This document shows, in pieces, positions 19,301 through 29,192 of a stretch of DNA of 35,005 nucleotides. The position numbers and the translations under genes were made by a program. The notes beneath the pieces were generated by a model, which saw only the letters and a program-made list of their open reading frames with translations, did no database searches and was not told the origin of the DNA. Numbering within the stretch: position 1 is the stretch's first letter; each line of letters opens with the position of its first letter. The stretch covers positions 1-35,005 of IMG/VR virus record IMGVR_UViG_3300025674_000166. The stretch is one strand, 5' to 3'. This DNA comes from a virus.

Positions 19301-22300
19301 GGTTGATATCAAAATCTGATTTAATATATGAACCATCAACAGAGGTAATTCCAGTAAATCGGATACTAGAAATTCCAGCAGATTCATTTATATTCAATTC
19401 ATAATTATTTCCAATATTGTTATCTGTTGTTGGTGTTTGGAATACACCATTGATGAATACAATACCATTTCCATTCGATAATCCAGTTGTATTGATACCA
19501 TTGGAGGTTATTGTATAGGTTTGACCAATTCCAGTAAATGAATTTGAGATATCGTCAAAAACAATATTTTCATTGTAAGACGATCTTGTAAATATTCTTC
19601 CATTGAACGATGAAGTTGGGAATGGTAAATTACTGCTATCTCTTTCATTTCTTGCATTACCCTTTGGAGCATCCAAGAAGAAGATATCACTTTCTACAAT
19701 ATCGAATGCACCTCTGTAAACTCTGACTTCAGTTCCATCTGTGTGTGAAGATATTCCAGATCCTACTACACCTCTCTCAACTGCAACACATGGTATAGTT
19801 GCAGCAATTCCAGCGGCAACAAGACCAATTGGACCATTACTACTCGAACTAAGTCCAACCTCAACAACTTTCATATATTCATCATCTATCTTGAGAATAT
19901 CTCTTGGTTGTATTGAGGATATTCCACTCATAGCGAAGAATGTCGTTCCTACAGAGACGACATTGCTATCGTTGTAAAGAGTTTCATGAGAAACTGTTGT
20001 ATATGATATTGGTTGCTGAACAATTCCATCAAGAGATATAACTGCTTTTGACAGTTTTTTGGTCATTTCGAGTTTGTGAGCATTTCCAGTACCATAATTA
20101 GTGATTGTAATTGCTATTCCTGCAGATGCATAATCTGGTCTGGTTGATAATTTAAATGTATCTTGCGTAAGAACAATTGGATAAACTTTTTCTGGAAGTA
20201 AAGTAGTTGTGACACCAAGATAATCTGCGGTCAATCCTATTCCGATAGCACTGAAGACATTATCAAAAGATGATGTAGGAGTGTATGTTAACTCTTCTCC
20301 AGTATTGAAGAAGTGATTTGGAATATTGAATGTTGCAACTCCATCTCCATCGAGACTAATTGTTGTTGCATTAGGTTTAAATGTTTTTTGATATATTGGA
20401 GTTCCTTTATAATTTAATGGGAATTGTTTTTTATCAGATCTAGAACCATTAACTCCATCATAAGAAGTTTGGAATAGTTTGGTAGTATTTGAACCATAAT
20501 TAAGTTCATCTGGAATATTGAGAAGATCTAACTGATTGAAGTAAATTTCATGGAAACCTTGAATTGTAACTCCCGCCCCAACATATTCTAAATCAGGATA
20601 GAAATTCAAATTGACTGAGGAACCTACTATTTCTCCACCAAAAGTACCAATTCCTGCTTCGGATATATCGTCATTTGAGAAGAATGGGAATTGTGTTGTG
20701 TATACTTTTTCAGTATCATGAACTAGAAGCAATCTATGCAACGCAAAAGTTGAACCAGTGGAAACTTTTATGTATGAATTTGCAGATGATGAATCAATGT
20801 TGGTAGAAACTATACCTATAGAATTTCCACTAGAAGTGATTTCACTTGATTCAAATCTTACAGTTCTAACAGATTCTGGAGTTTGACCTGGTATATCAAA
20901 ATAATAGGTTGAAATTCCTGGAGTATTTGTGAGAGATACAATTTGTGAACGAACTGTTAAAGGACTTGTTTCATCATTTATAACTCTAATTTCAATTTTA
21001 TTTGAACCAACAAGTCTTGTGGTGACAATACCAATCTGATTAATCGAATAATTAAATGAATCATTATCTAAGAAAAATTCTGCTTCGTAAATTTCTCCAT
21101 CGTGATATATTGCCGAATAATCTACAACACTATGTTCTTGAGTCTCATTGTTTTCTACAAATAATGTTGCAAATACTGCTCCAAAATTAGATCTATCAAA
21201 GGTAGCGATAGCATTTTCGAGTGGAATTAGAGTTGTTGTTCCAACCCCAACGTTAGAAGCAATTAAATCAACACTACCGATAGTTTGTTTCTGTACAGTT
21301 CCAATTCCTAATTGTTGGAAATTAAACAGACTCGTTAATACCTTAATATCAAAATCAGAATCATATTGATCTGTAGGTGCAAAAACTATTTTCTTAGTAT
21401 CTTCTGGAGAATCAAATATTCCATAGATATCTCCTAATTCCGCACCTTCAGATGTTCCAAAATTTGTATCACTATTTAAAGTTGCCCTCTTAGTTGTAAA
21501 TATGTTATTAGTACTATTAGTTGCAATAACTTCCGTTAACTGAATTTCATTTGTATCTGGGTTTATAATTTGTACCAAATATCTTGCATAATCTTCTTGC
21601 ATTTCATCAAGTATTGTAAATCCAAGACTAGAATCTTTGCTTGTAAACAATGAACTGATATTATCAATTTGTAGTGCTCTATTAGTTTTACAAATTACAT
21701 AATCGGTAAACTTTTTATTCTTTGTTCTTATGTACTTGGATTTTTGGGGATTGGTATTGAGAATATCAACTTCTGTAACTATATCAAAAATGTTTATAGT
21801 ATCAACTCGTCTTTCAGACTTAACATCCAATACAATATTAGCCTCGGACTGTAATGTGGAATCTTTACCAAGGAGTACTGAGGATGTTATTCCAACATCA
21901 ACAAAATTCTTAAGTCCGACTGGATGAACAATGCTATTAACAGGATCAATACAGTCTTCAAATGGTATGGAAGTCTTAATGGCATATGCCATGTTCTGAT
22001 AATAATCATTATCAGGAATAACCTGATATTCTTCACTTAACTTACCAATATCATTTGCCCATCCATAATATTCTACGTTGGAGAAGTTAATTTCATACTT
22101 TGCTCTATTTGTAGTAGTATTTTCTATTGTCCCTTTATATCCAGTAATTTCACCCCTTATAACATATCCCTTGACGAGTTCATATGAACCACTTACTTTG
22201 ATGAAATCTTTTCTTGAAGAAGTGACTTTCAAGTCAGTCTTAACAAAAGAATTTCCACCATCTTCACTAACAAACAAGACTTCACCAACCTTGAATAATG

Positions 22301-25300
22301 GTCTCTCCTGTATAAATTCGAATGTTGGGTAGTTTTTGGATGATATTATTTGTGCGTATCCGAGTTGGAATGTTTTTGCAAGTCCTGGATTAGTTGCAGT
22401 CTCTGGCAACTTATACTTTAATACTGCTGGATTTGTGTTTATATAATCCAAAACCTCAAAGAACTGATATCCATAATTTGAAGAGTTATATCCCTCTCCA
22501 GTATCTCCTACTTGATTCTCAATATTTTCCACAAATACTTTCTCACCAACTGAGAATATTGAAGTGCTAAATCCAATAAATGGTGTTACTAAACTACATG
22601 TCACAACACCAGTTGGACCACCAACAATACTACTAATTCCAACACCATTGGAGTTGTTTACTGCAAATAACGTGTGTGTTGTGTCTGCCAACCCATTCAA
22701 ATTTTGAATTAAAGAAATATTCGTTATTTTTCCTGAAGGAGCCGTTGCTTCAAATGATTCTGTGTCTACAACTTCTCTGGTGTCATTGTTGATAAGAACT
22801 AAATCTGGACTACTCAAATATTGAGAACCACCATCAATTATATCTACTCTAACTCCAGAATCTGCATTTAATAGAGTTATTGGATATGGAGTAGAAGATT
22901 CTGGTCTGAGAGTCTTATCTGGTGAATAGTCAAATCCAGGATCAATGATACGAACCTCATTTACTCTACCAATATCATCAGATTCTACTAAAATAGAAGC
23001 ATTTTTTCCATTTTCAGTTTCTATCTTATCTAAGAAAGGAAGTGTTTTATATCCAAATCCCTTTGATAAAATTTTAAAGTCTGCAATTGGTCCAGAAACG
23101 TTAGTAGAAGAAGTAGTATATTCTAGAGTTGAAGTATTAGATTCGGTAAGTGATAATAATGGTGGTGTGAATACTGGTGAAACTTGGAAAGTTCTTCCTG
23201 CACTTACATTAACGACTGGATACGTACCGTCAAACTTATTAGATTTTACATATTTTATTTGATTATAGTTTCTTACACTAACATCAGAAGTATTAATAAA
23301 TCCAGATTTTCTAACGTTATAATAAAGTATTGGTAAAGAATCTGTATAAGATAATACATAAGAAGACAGAGTAAGTCCAATTCCTATACCAAGTTCCTCA
23401 ACGTTATATTCAAAAGCATCATTGGTAGATGTAAATTCACTATTGAATTCATGATCATAGTAGAATCCAAACTCATATCCAGATAAAGATTCATCTCCCA
23501 AATTGAATACAAGTTTATTATTTTTAGCAACCTCAATGGGGGGATTAATTAAAGATAATGACTGACTAGAACCTCCAGTACTACCAAAATCTACATCAAT
23601 ATTGCCAAAAATTAAATCGTAAGTTGACTTACATAATTTAATCTTATCTCTTGTAAAGTATCTGATATAATACTCCCCTTCTTCTACCCCAGAAATTAGA
23701 GAATTGCCAGCATAATAAACTTTATCGCCATCATTATATCCATGCTCAGATATTGTAATGGTATTTTCGGATGTATTTACATCGGAAGAACTGAAGGTAG
23801 TCTTATTGACCAACAATCTACTTCCATCAATATGAAGTCGTACCTGTGTAGATCCGATTCCAACTCCAGCATTTACTTCTGGAACTACACTCAATGTTAT
23901 TTCATCACCTTCCACTAAACCGTGTTCAAATTCGGTTTCTATTTCAGAAACAATTTTTGAAATAGAACCTGTAAGTTGGTCATAGTTAGTTCTCAGACCA
24001 TATTCATAATTATCACTTCCATCAGTATAGAAATACAAACCATTTCCAGTTGTTAATCCAACCTGAGTTGTCAATCCAATATGATTTGGACCCTTATTGA
24101 TTGCATAGACAGTATCAGAATTGGTTACCAAGTTTGGTAAACCAAAGGTATTGAGAGTAGTTTCATCATTACCTACAATTAATGCTGCTACACCTACTGT
24201 ACTATCTTTTGTAAAAATTAACTCCTGACCAGTGGTAAATCCGTGATTTGGGATGTATATAGTTCTAATAGGAACTCCTATTGCTTCCGTCTTTATCCCA
24301 ACAGAATATATTTTCTCTTCAAATAATCCAGCAGTTGTTCCTACACCAACCGAACGTTTGGCATTAAAATATGTGAAGGTATTGTGCTTAGAAATGAAGT
24401 CTTCGGATACTTTTGTGTTAACTTTTATTCTATCTGGAATAAAAGTTATTGCAGATGTTTCAGAATGTGCAGATCCTACCGTAAATCTTCTCAGTTTTAG
24501 TAAATTGAAGTCTTCATAAACATTCAAAATTCTGAATGATTCTCCATTAATTATGCAAGAAGAACCAGCAGATACAAATGAAGGTATCGTTGTGACATAA
24601 GCATTCTCAAAACTTCCATTTGGATCTAAATTTTCAGGAATAGTCTTTGCAATTGAAATAGGTCCAGACTGCTTCTCTACAGAACACTGGAAAGGTAAAT
24701 TATTTAACTTTGATACATTAGTGCTTAATCCAGATACCGTAATATAATCGCCATCATCTATGTCAAGATTGGTATAAGGAATATTTGCTATTGTGATTGA
24801 TTTGTCGGAATTCCATTCAAAAGACAAATTGGAATACTCTTCAATCGTTGTATTTACATTGAGAATATTTTTTCCAAAAACCTTAGAGATAAAGGCACTA
24901 AATCCTGTTCCCCCTCTTTGGTCTAAAACTAAATTTTCATTTACTTTATAATCATCTCCAGGATTGATTATCTTAATATTATCAATTTTGCCAATAGACG
25001 TTGATACTACTTCACTAACTTGTCTATAAGTTTCGTAAGATTCATCAATGTAATCATTTTCTGCATTTGGATCTCCAAGTTTATGTGGGAAAACGTTTCT
25101 AACAAGATTTGAAGAATTGAAGTCAAAAGAATGATCTAAGAAATTATTTTCCGAAAGAACTTCATTCCTAAAAGTTTTTCCGATGAAGTATGGATATTTT
25201 CCTGATAATTGACCAGTTTGGGGATTAATTTGCACTGTTGCAAAATATGCATATATTCCACTTGGGAATTCTGGTGTTCTGCAGTATCTTCCATTATGCT

Positions 25301-28300
25301 CATCTAAATCACCACTACCCTTAACATACTTGTAGTCTTCTATAAATGTTCCAAATGCAAAATCCGAATCTACTGGTCTATTTTCAATATTTGATTGATC
25401 AATTACATAACTTGGAGACAACTGCTTAATATCTGATCCAAATGTATTTGGGTCTTCAAATCCATATGGACCATATATTGGATTTCCATCATATGCCCAT
25501 CCAATTATAGGGGAGTGATTAGTTCCATCATCTAAGAAATTGGAAGATAAGTCTTGACCATAATGATATGCACTCAGTGTTAGTACATCTCTATTTCTTC
25601 TATCACTTAACTTATATTGTCCGAATCTTGGAATATCATTCAGTTTTATTGACCTTACATTTGCATCTATAAGTGCATTAATACCTTTATCGGCAATATT
25701 GATTGTTGTTGTGTTTTCATTATATCCAATTCCCCCCTGTATTACTAATACATTGATAACCTTCCCATCAGAAACTATCGGTCTTAAAATAGCACCTGTT
25801 CCAATGTTTTTACTATCAACTACAGAAATTTCTGGATTTTTACCATATCCAGAACCAGTACTAAGAACTTGGACAGTTCTAATAGATCCATTTTCTATAA
25901 TCGGTCTTAACTGACAATTAGAACCTTTAAGTATGGAAATTTTTGGTTTTCTGTGGAAATTTAATGTACTACTTCCATATCCGACACCAGATTCATACAT
26001 ATAACCATCGACTATTCCTCCAGTAATGATAGGAGTAAACGTCAAACTTCCCTGAACAGTTCCAGCATATCCAACTGAAGCAGATACGACAATATCAGGA
26101 TACTTGAAAATGTGGTATCCAGAACCAAAATCGGTTAAGTTTGTAATTATATCTCTTTCAACATTTTCTTTTATAGTTGCACCAATTCCAACATCATACA
26201 ATTTAAATGAATCATTATTTACTTTTTTAATTGAGTATTGGTTCGAAGTTGAAAGACCAGAAATTGGAGTTTGATCATTTAAGTATTCTACAATATCACC
26301 AGTATTAAAACCGTGATTATTCCAATTTATTGTATTCTCAACTGTAGAAATTCCAGTTGGTTTTACGATAAGTTTTCTATTTTGGTATTCACTACCAGAA
26401 TTTACAACTCTAATTCTTCCAATGTTCTTCAGAGGAAGTGTTTTTAATGCATGAATTCCAGCACTAGGTGTATTTGAAATTCCAATGGTGTTTATTCCTA
26501 AAATAGAATCATTTTTTGTGTTGAATAATTTAACTGTACTAGTATTAACAACCCTAACAAAATACGAAGAACTATCTACAAGATTATTTGGACCATCAGT
26601 AATAACAGGAGATGAATTACTTAGTTGATCATATACTATTTCATCTCCACTTGATAAGTTATGAACATCTAAAAATGTAATTGTGTTATCTACTGAATCA
26701 AGTCCGCCACCATTTGTGATGGATCTAGCGTCAAAATTTAATTGAGTTACTTTTTCTGTAAAAATTGGTTCTAAAATACATCCAGATCCATTACCACCAC
26801 TCAAAGTCAATGAAAATACCTTATCAATACCAAATTCTTGAGGATCTACTAAAACTTCTTTTACAGATCCACTAATAACTGGTTGAAACAGTGCTGTTGT
26901 ACCAGCTCCTGCAGATAAGATTACCTCTGGGGGGTTAACAACATCATAGTCTTGTCCAGGATTTAATATATCAATAGAACTTAAAGGACCATAATAGATT
27001 TTATCCCTAGAAACTGGAGAACTTATTTCTAATCCATTTATTAATAATCCAGATTCTCCAATATCATTTTTAGATTGATTTTTTCCACTTAAATCTTGAG
27101 TTAATGGGAATTTGCGAAGAATTGGATTATATGAAAGAGTTTCTCCAGAATGTCTAGAAATAATAAACTTATGAATACCCAAAGATTCTGCAACATTGAA
27201 TCTCAAATATGAATCTTCCGCACCTGTTATTATATAAGATGCATAAAGTCTAATGCTGTTGGGAGATACTATGCGTATAAAGTACTCTCTTCCATTTTCT
27301 AAACCCAGAAGTGGAGATTCTGCTTTATATGTTATCTTATCACCATCAATAAATTCTGGAATAGTAGTTGGAAATACTATAGTTGTATATCTATCGGTAT
27401 TTTGATCATATCCACCCAAATATGTCGTGGTTCCATTGGGGATTTGGTATGAAATTATATTTTTTTGAATATTATATTCTGGCAATGAGTTTGATGCTAC
27501 ATATGAAAACTCTAACTCATCGTCAACGTAGAGATTAGTTACATTTGCAGTATAAACATTATTACCATTATCAATACTGACTCCAGTGCTATTGGATTTT
27601 TCTAATACGCGCTTTATGTCATATAATATTCCAGTTTCGGATACAAATCCAGGAATATTAATTTCTACAGTATTATTTTCTACATCAACTGCTAATATGG
27701 TTCCGTTTGATGCATATGGAACATTATCATTTCTTTGATAGATGTTTACAGTATCGTTTACTTTTAAACTAGACTTATCAATTTTACTTGAAAGTTTAAA
27801 AATAGTATTGTTGTCTATTTCACTTACTCTATATCTTGTAGAAGTATTGTAAATCCAAGAATTGCCAAAAATTTCGGCATATGTCTTATCAGTCTCAGGA
27901 TTTTGAATTTTATATCCAGAATTTCTTATAAAAATTTGATCTCCCTTTTCTGAAGATATAATCTCATCAATTTGCTTGTATGACGATACTATTGCGGAGA
28001 GTCTTAAATCAACTTTTCTATTAATATCTCCACCAACATAACCAAATACTATATCATCCTCAATAATCAAATCTCCATCAATAATATTTTCAGATACACC
28101 AGAGCATCCAAAGAATTGGTTGATTGATTTTGATGTATATGTAATCGTATTATTTCCACATGATAATTGTCCAGAATCTGGGTATCCAATAGTCGTATCT
28201 ACTGTAATTACAGTACTGCCGACATAAACGTCACCAATTACTCTCGATTTTCCTGGAAGAGTAAAATTATTTTCTAATAAAATATCATCACTATATCCAA

Positions 28301-29189
28301 TAAACAGACCAATTCTGTAGTAAACCTTAGCATTTCTTGTGATAATATCAACAGATGATATTGATCCTGCTACATCTGGATTCTTTTGACTGAATAAACT
28401 TTCCCCAACCAAGAGGGATGGATTATCTCCATCTAATTTTTCACAAACAAGGACTTGTCTACGAACGTAATTTGTACTCGATGGTTTTATTAAGAATTTT
28501 TCTGTATCAACAACTTTTGCAGAGGTTCCATACAGTACTTTAAACAGAATATTGATTGATTCTTCGATACCCTTTGACTGGAAGAAACTTCTGGCGTTTG
28601 AAAGAAAAAGACTTACATCAATATCATTAGATAAATCTAAATTCTCAAGTCCTGGAGCAATAAGATATTTAATCTTCTTATAAAATTCATTCAAGAATAA
28701 TGAAGACAAATTTTCTACAGTCTTTCCAGAACTATGTACTGCAGATTCAGTAGATTTAAATATTAAATTGTTATTTCTGTTCGAAATGACCGATCTATCT
28801 TTATATTCTGTTACTCCACTAAATCCACGAATACATCCAGTAAAAGAAGTTGATGTTTTACCTGTGTAAGTGATAATTTCATCATCAATCTTCAATAAAC
28901 CATATTCATCTGGAAATGCTTTTGTATTGGATACAGTAATCGTTGTATCATCTTCACTTACATCTGCAGACAGAACTGCAGAACTATTCAATGCGTCTGG
29001 TACAAGACTCTTAACGTTCAAATATTGATCAAAATTATCAATTAAGTCAATATTTCCACCTTGATACTCTTGTGAGATATAATATTGTTTTAAAAACTCT
29101 ATCGCCTTAGGAAAATCTGCGAGAACAAACTCTGGTACCTGATTCTTAACAATCTGGTGTACTTTTATTCTTTTCTCAAAATGAGACAT
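16371..29189 (-). CDS. gp7: Giant baseplate wedge protein in the gp7 position
   Basis: This 4272-aa protein lies exactly between gp6 and gp8, where T4 has gp7 (1032 aa). The N-terminal 250 residues look like the assembly-specific part: FEKRIKVHQIVKNQVPEFVL, FPKAIEFLKQYYISQEYQGG, then FFQSKGIEESINILFKVLYG near 200. The rest is modular. RGxSG-type beta modules lie at about 70-130, 313-370 and 3076-3160, and a cluster of GxGY repeats at about 740-1165. A YHYH-like domain at about 1200-1330 contains SAYHYGQDL and GWAYDGNPIYGPYG. NHGFxTG modules lie near 830, 950, 1645, 1810 and 2950, a CIDDIVDVLESIAYNLRYGG helical module near 3580, and FVNGVIQSPGVAYRYEGG near 3820. The C-terminus is FPTIQRRGYGF. 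The gp7 assignment rests on position and the N-terminal part; the modules suggest added fibre-like functions. Confidence 0.85.
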   Translation of the reverse strand: MSHFEKRIKVHQIVKNQVPEFVLADFPKAIEFLKQYYISQEYQGGNIDLIDNFDQYLNVKSLVPDALNSSAVLSADVSEDDTTITVSNTKAFPDEYGLLKIDDEIITYTGKTSTSFTGCIRGFSGVTEYKDRSVISNRNNNLIFKSTESAVHSSGKTVENLSSLFLNEFYKKIKYLIAPGLENLDLSNDIDVSLFLSNARSFFQSKGIEESINILFKVLYGTSAKVVDTEKFLIKPSSTNYVRRQVLVCEKLDGDNPSLLVGESLFSQKNPDVAGSISSVDIITRNAKVYYRIGLFIGYSDDILLENNFTLPGKSRVIGDVYVGSTVITVDTTIGYPDSGQLSCGNNTITYTSKSINQFFGCSGVSENIIDGDLIIEDDIVFGYVGGDINRKVDLRLSAIVSSYKQIDEIISSEKGDQIFIRNSGYKIQNPETDKTYAEIFGNSWIYNTSTRYRVSEIDNNTIFKLSSKIDKSSLKVNDTVNIYQRNDNVPYASNGTILAVDVENNTVEINIPGFVSETGILYDIKRVLEKSNSTGVSIDNGNNVYTANVTNLYVDDELEFSYVASNSLPEYNIQKNIISYQIPNGTTTYLGGYDQNTDRYTTIVFPTTIPEFIDGDKITYKAESPLLGLENGREYFIRIVSPNSIRLYASYIITGAEDSYLRFNVAESLGIHKFIISRHSGETLSYNPILRKFPLTQDLSGKNQSKNDIGESGLLINGLEISSPVSRDKIYYGPLSSIDILNPGQDYDVVNPPEVILSAGAGTTALFQPVISGSVKEVLVDPQEFGIDKVFSLTLSGGNGSGCILEPIFTEKVTQLNFDARSITNGGGLDSVDNTITFLDVHNLSSGDEIVYDQLSNSSPVITDGPNNLVDSSSYFVRVVNTSTVKLFNTKNDSILGINTIGISNTPSAGIHALKTLPLKNIGRIRVVNSGSEYQNRKLIVKPTGISTVENTINWNNHGFNTGDIVEYLNDQTPISGLSTSNQYSIKKVNNDSFKLYDVGIGATIKENVERDIITNLTDFGSGYHIFKYPDIVVSASVGYAGTVQGSLTFTPIITGGIVDGYMYESGVGYGSSTLNFHRKPKISILKGSNCQLRPIIENGSIRTVQVLSTGSGYGKNPEISVVDSKNIGTGAILRPIVSDGKVINVLVIQGGIGYNENTTTINIADKGINALIDANVRSIKLNDIPRFGQYKLSDRRNRDVLTLSAYHYGQDLSSNFLDDGTNHSPIIGWAYDGNPIYGPYGFEDPNTFGSDIKQLSPSYVIDQSNIENRPVDSDFAFGTFIEDYKYVKGSGDLDEHNGRYCRTPEFPSGIYAYFATVQINPQTGQLSGKYPYFIGKTFRNEVLSENNFLDHSFDFNSSNLVRNVFPHKLGDPNAENDYIDESYETYRQVSEVVSTSIGKIDNIKIINPGDDYKVNENLVLDQRGGTGFSAFISKVFGKNILNVNTTIEEYSNLSFEWNSDKSITIANIPYTNLDIDDGDYITVSGLSTNVSKLNNLPFQCSVEKQSGPISIAKTIPENLDPNGSFENAYVTTIPSFVSAGSSCIINGESFRILNVYEDFNLLKLRRFTVGSAHSETSAITFIPDRIKVNTKVSEDFISKHNTFTYFNAKRSVGVGTTAGLFEEKIYSVGIKTEAIGVPIRTIYIPNHGFTTGQELIFTKDSTVGVAALIVGNDETTLNTFGLPNLVTNSDTVYAINKGPNHIGLTTQVGLTTGNGLYFYTDGSDNYEYGLRTNYDQLTGSISKIVSEIETEFEHGLVEGDEITLSVVPEVNAGVGIGSTQVRLHIDGSRLLVNKTTFSSSDVNTSENTITISEHGYNDGDKVYYAGNSLISGVEEGEYYIRYFTRDKIKLCKSTYDLIFGNIDVDFGSTGGSSQSLSLINPPIEVAKNNKLVFNLGDESLSGYEFGFYYDHEFNSEFTSTNDAFEYNVEELGIGIGLTLSSYVLSYTDSLPILYYNVRKSGFINTSDVSVRNYNQIKYVKSNKFDGTYPVVNVSAGRTFQVSPVFTPPLLSLTESNTSTLEYTTSSTNVSGPIADFKILSKGFGYKTLPFLDKIETENGKNASILVESDDIGRVNEVRIIDPGFDYSPDKTLRPESSTPYPITLLNADSGVRVDIIDGGSQYLSSPDLVLINNDTREVVDTESFEATAPSGKITNISLIQNLNGLADTTHTLFAVNNSNGVGISSIVGGPTGVVTCSLVTPFIGFSTSIFSVGEKVFVENIENQVGDTGEGYNSSNYGYQFFEVLDYINTNPAVLKYKLPETATNPGLAKTFQLGYAQIISSKNYPTFEFIQERPLFKVGEVLFVSEDGGNSFVKTDLKVTSSRKDFIKVSGSYELVKGYVIRGEITGYKGTIENTTTNRAKYEINFSNVEYYGWANDIGKLSEEYQVIPDNDYYQNMAYAIKTSIPFEDCIDPVNSIVHPVGLKNFVDVGITSSVLLGKDSTLQSEANIVLDVKSERRVDTINIFDIVTEVDILNTNPQKSKYIRTKNKKFTDYVICKTNRALQIDNISSLFTSKDSSLGFTILDEMQEDYARYLVQIINPDTNEIQLTEVIATNSTNNIFTTKRATLNSDTNFGTSEGAELGDIYGIFDSPEDTKKIVFAPTDQYDSDFDIKVLTSLFNFQQLGIGTVQKQTIGSVDLIASNVGVGTTTLIPLENAIATFDRSNFGAVFATLFVENNETQEHSVVDYSAIYHDGEIYEAEFFLDNDSFNYSINQIGIVTTRLVGSNKIEIRVINDETSPLTVRSQIVSLTNTPGISTYYFDIPGQTPESVRTVRFESSEITSSGNSIGIVSTNIDSSSANSYIKVSTGSTFALHRLLLVHDTEKVYTTQFPFFSNDDISEAGIGTFGGEIVGSSVNLNFYPDLEYVGAGVTIQGFHEIYFNQLDLLNIPDELNYGSNTTKLFQTSYDGVNGSRSDKKQFPLNYKGTPIYQKTFKPNATTISLDGDGVATFNIPNHFFNTGEELTYTPTSSFDNVFSAIGIGLTADYLGVTTTLLPEKVYPIVLTQDTFKLSTRPDYASAGIAITITNYGTGNAHKLEMTKKLSKAVISLDGIVQQPISYTTVSHETLYNDSNVVSVGTTFFAMSGISSIQPRDILKIDDEYMKVVEVGLSSSSNGPIGLVAAGIAATIPCVAVERGVVGSGISSHTDGTEVRVYRGAFDIVESDIFFLDAPKGNARNERDSSNLPFPTSSFNGRIFTRSSYNENIVFDDISNSFTGIGQTYTITSNGINTTGLSNGNGIVFINGVFQTPTTDNNIGNNYELNINESAGISSIRFTGITSVDGSYIKSDFDINQNQLPRGGLIVSLGSTTGLGYAQLTGSIVGLITDSSGSIIDILTSPSRNRDYAIQTASYDNVSGILNITTVDNNTFEENDLIQLEGLEFSCAAPHAGVTTTIFPDGSSPSGFTFSVESKYSNNNFDINVGVSTIPHTYVGFGTAYEYLDNLNNGSGYRGPVSVAVTDASYAGSGAEISATVGAGGTLTFTIDQPGTGYLNPILNIPNPIYENMQIVGKSRLGIGTTTDTGSNLLLNLSVGQNSNPIFNDRFADAANLIEANKELIAEVAVGRMLAAFPSFTIPNGNQNCIDDIVDVLESIAYNLRYGGNDFVYDAANLYITGAHVAGEEAESVYAYEEAKSMAIEAMTNVQITIGGYSNKIQVFDLSITADPQTGFNTDPNSCANVASAIETYVGIVTNAIDSSTLPSQRTVAPGSLYEVNGFTIARPGHSFNVGDKFTVVGLVTDARLSEPISEFELEVVEIFNDFFAGWQFGELDYIDSFKNLQDGSRTRFPLFYNGELISFEKEEESELSSLIDLDSILIIFVNGVIQSPGVAYRYEGGTSINFDRAPDVDDKVDVFFYVGDRNVDIDQSDIRETIKKGDGVFIKKNPTILGTKSQERNRTVVDLSTSDTIETDIYTGFGIDDVNERALEWIKQKSDLVINNENVSKARPIYEPRIFPTAKVIGSIDSSSTSIFVDEARHFFIEEDIFNEVISNVSALVVDNTPIIAAAATAVVSAAGTIQSIDITQSGSGYIGDETISIAHPGFRNDVGIGTTTATATLNISNGIVIGATIGNVGAGYTPSAPPSVLIKSPDFKFEQFNGIELYQGFSGIITGITTSAGTGGNPMALNFFFRADISDANDLQIGYPVLINDTTHGDGVISINSSESDVVGIGTSFFDNVYVVNDKFNVGPICDITCNISAASEASVVSIVGTGITGDYLGKMSWGRLYQYSNRLNPVSIAVTGLTVDSGLSTFPTIQRRGYGFLNAGGIAIS
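25700..26970 (-). repeat. Cluster of GxGY beta-repeats in the gp7-position protein
   Basis: At least five units of the (S/P)GxGY / GxxY...P(E/K)I type follow each other at about residues 740-1165: NPGQDYDVVNPPEVIL, NSGSEYQNRKLIVKP, SGVGYGSSTLNF, STGSGYGKNPEISVV, and QGGIGYNENTTTINI. The cluster ends just before the YHYH-like domain. Further units are scattered near 24960, 23050, 22840, 18830, 18720, 17100 and 16960. Confidence 0.7.
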
Positions 29190-29192
29190 ATT

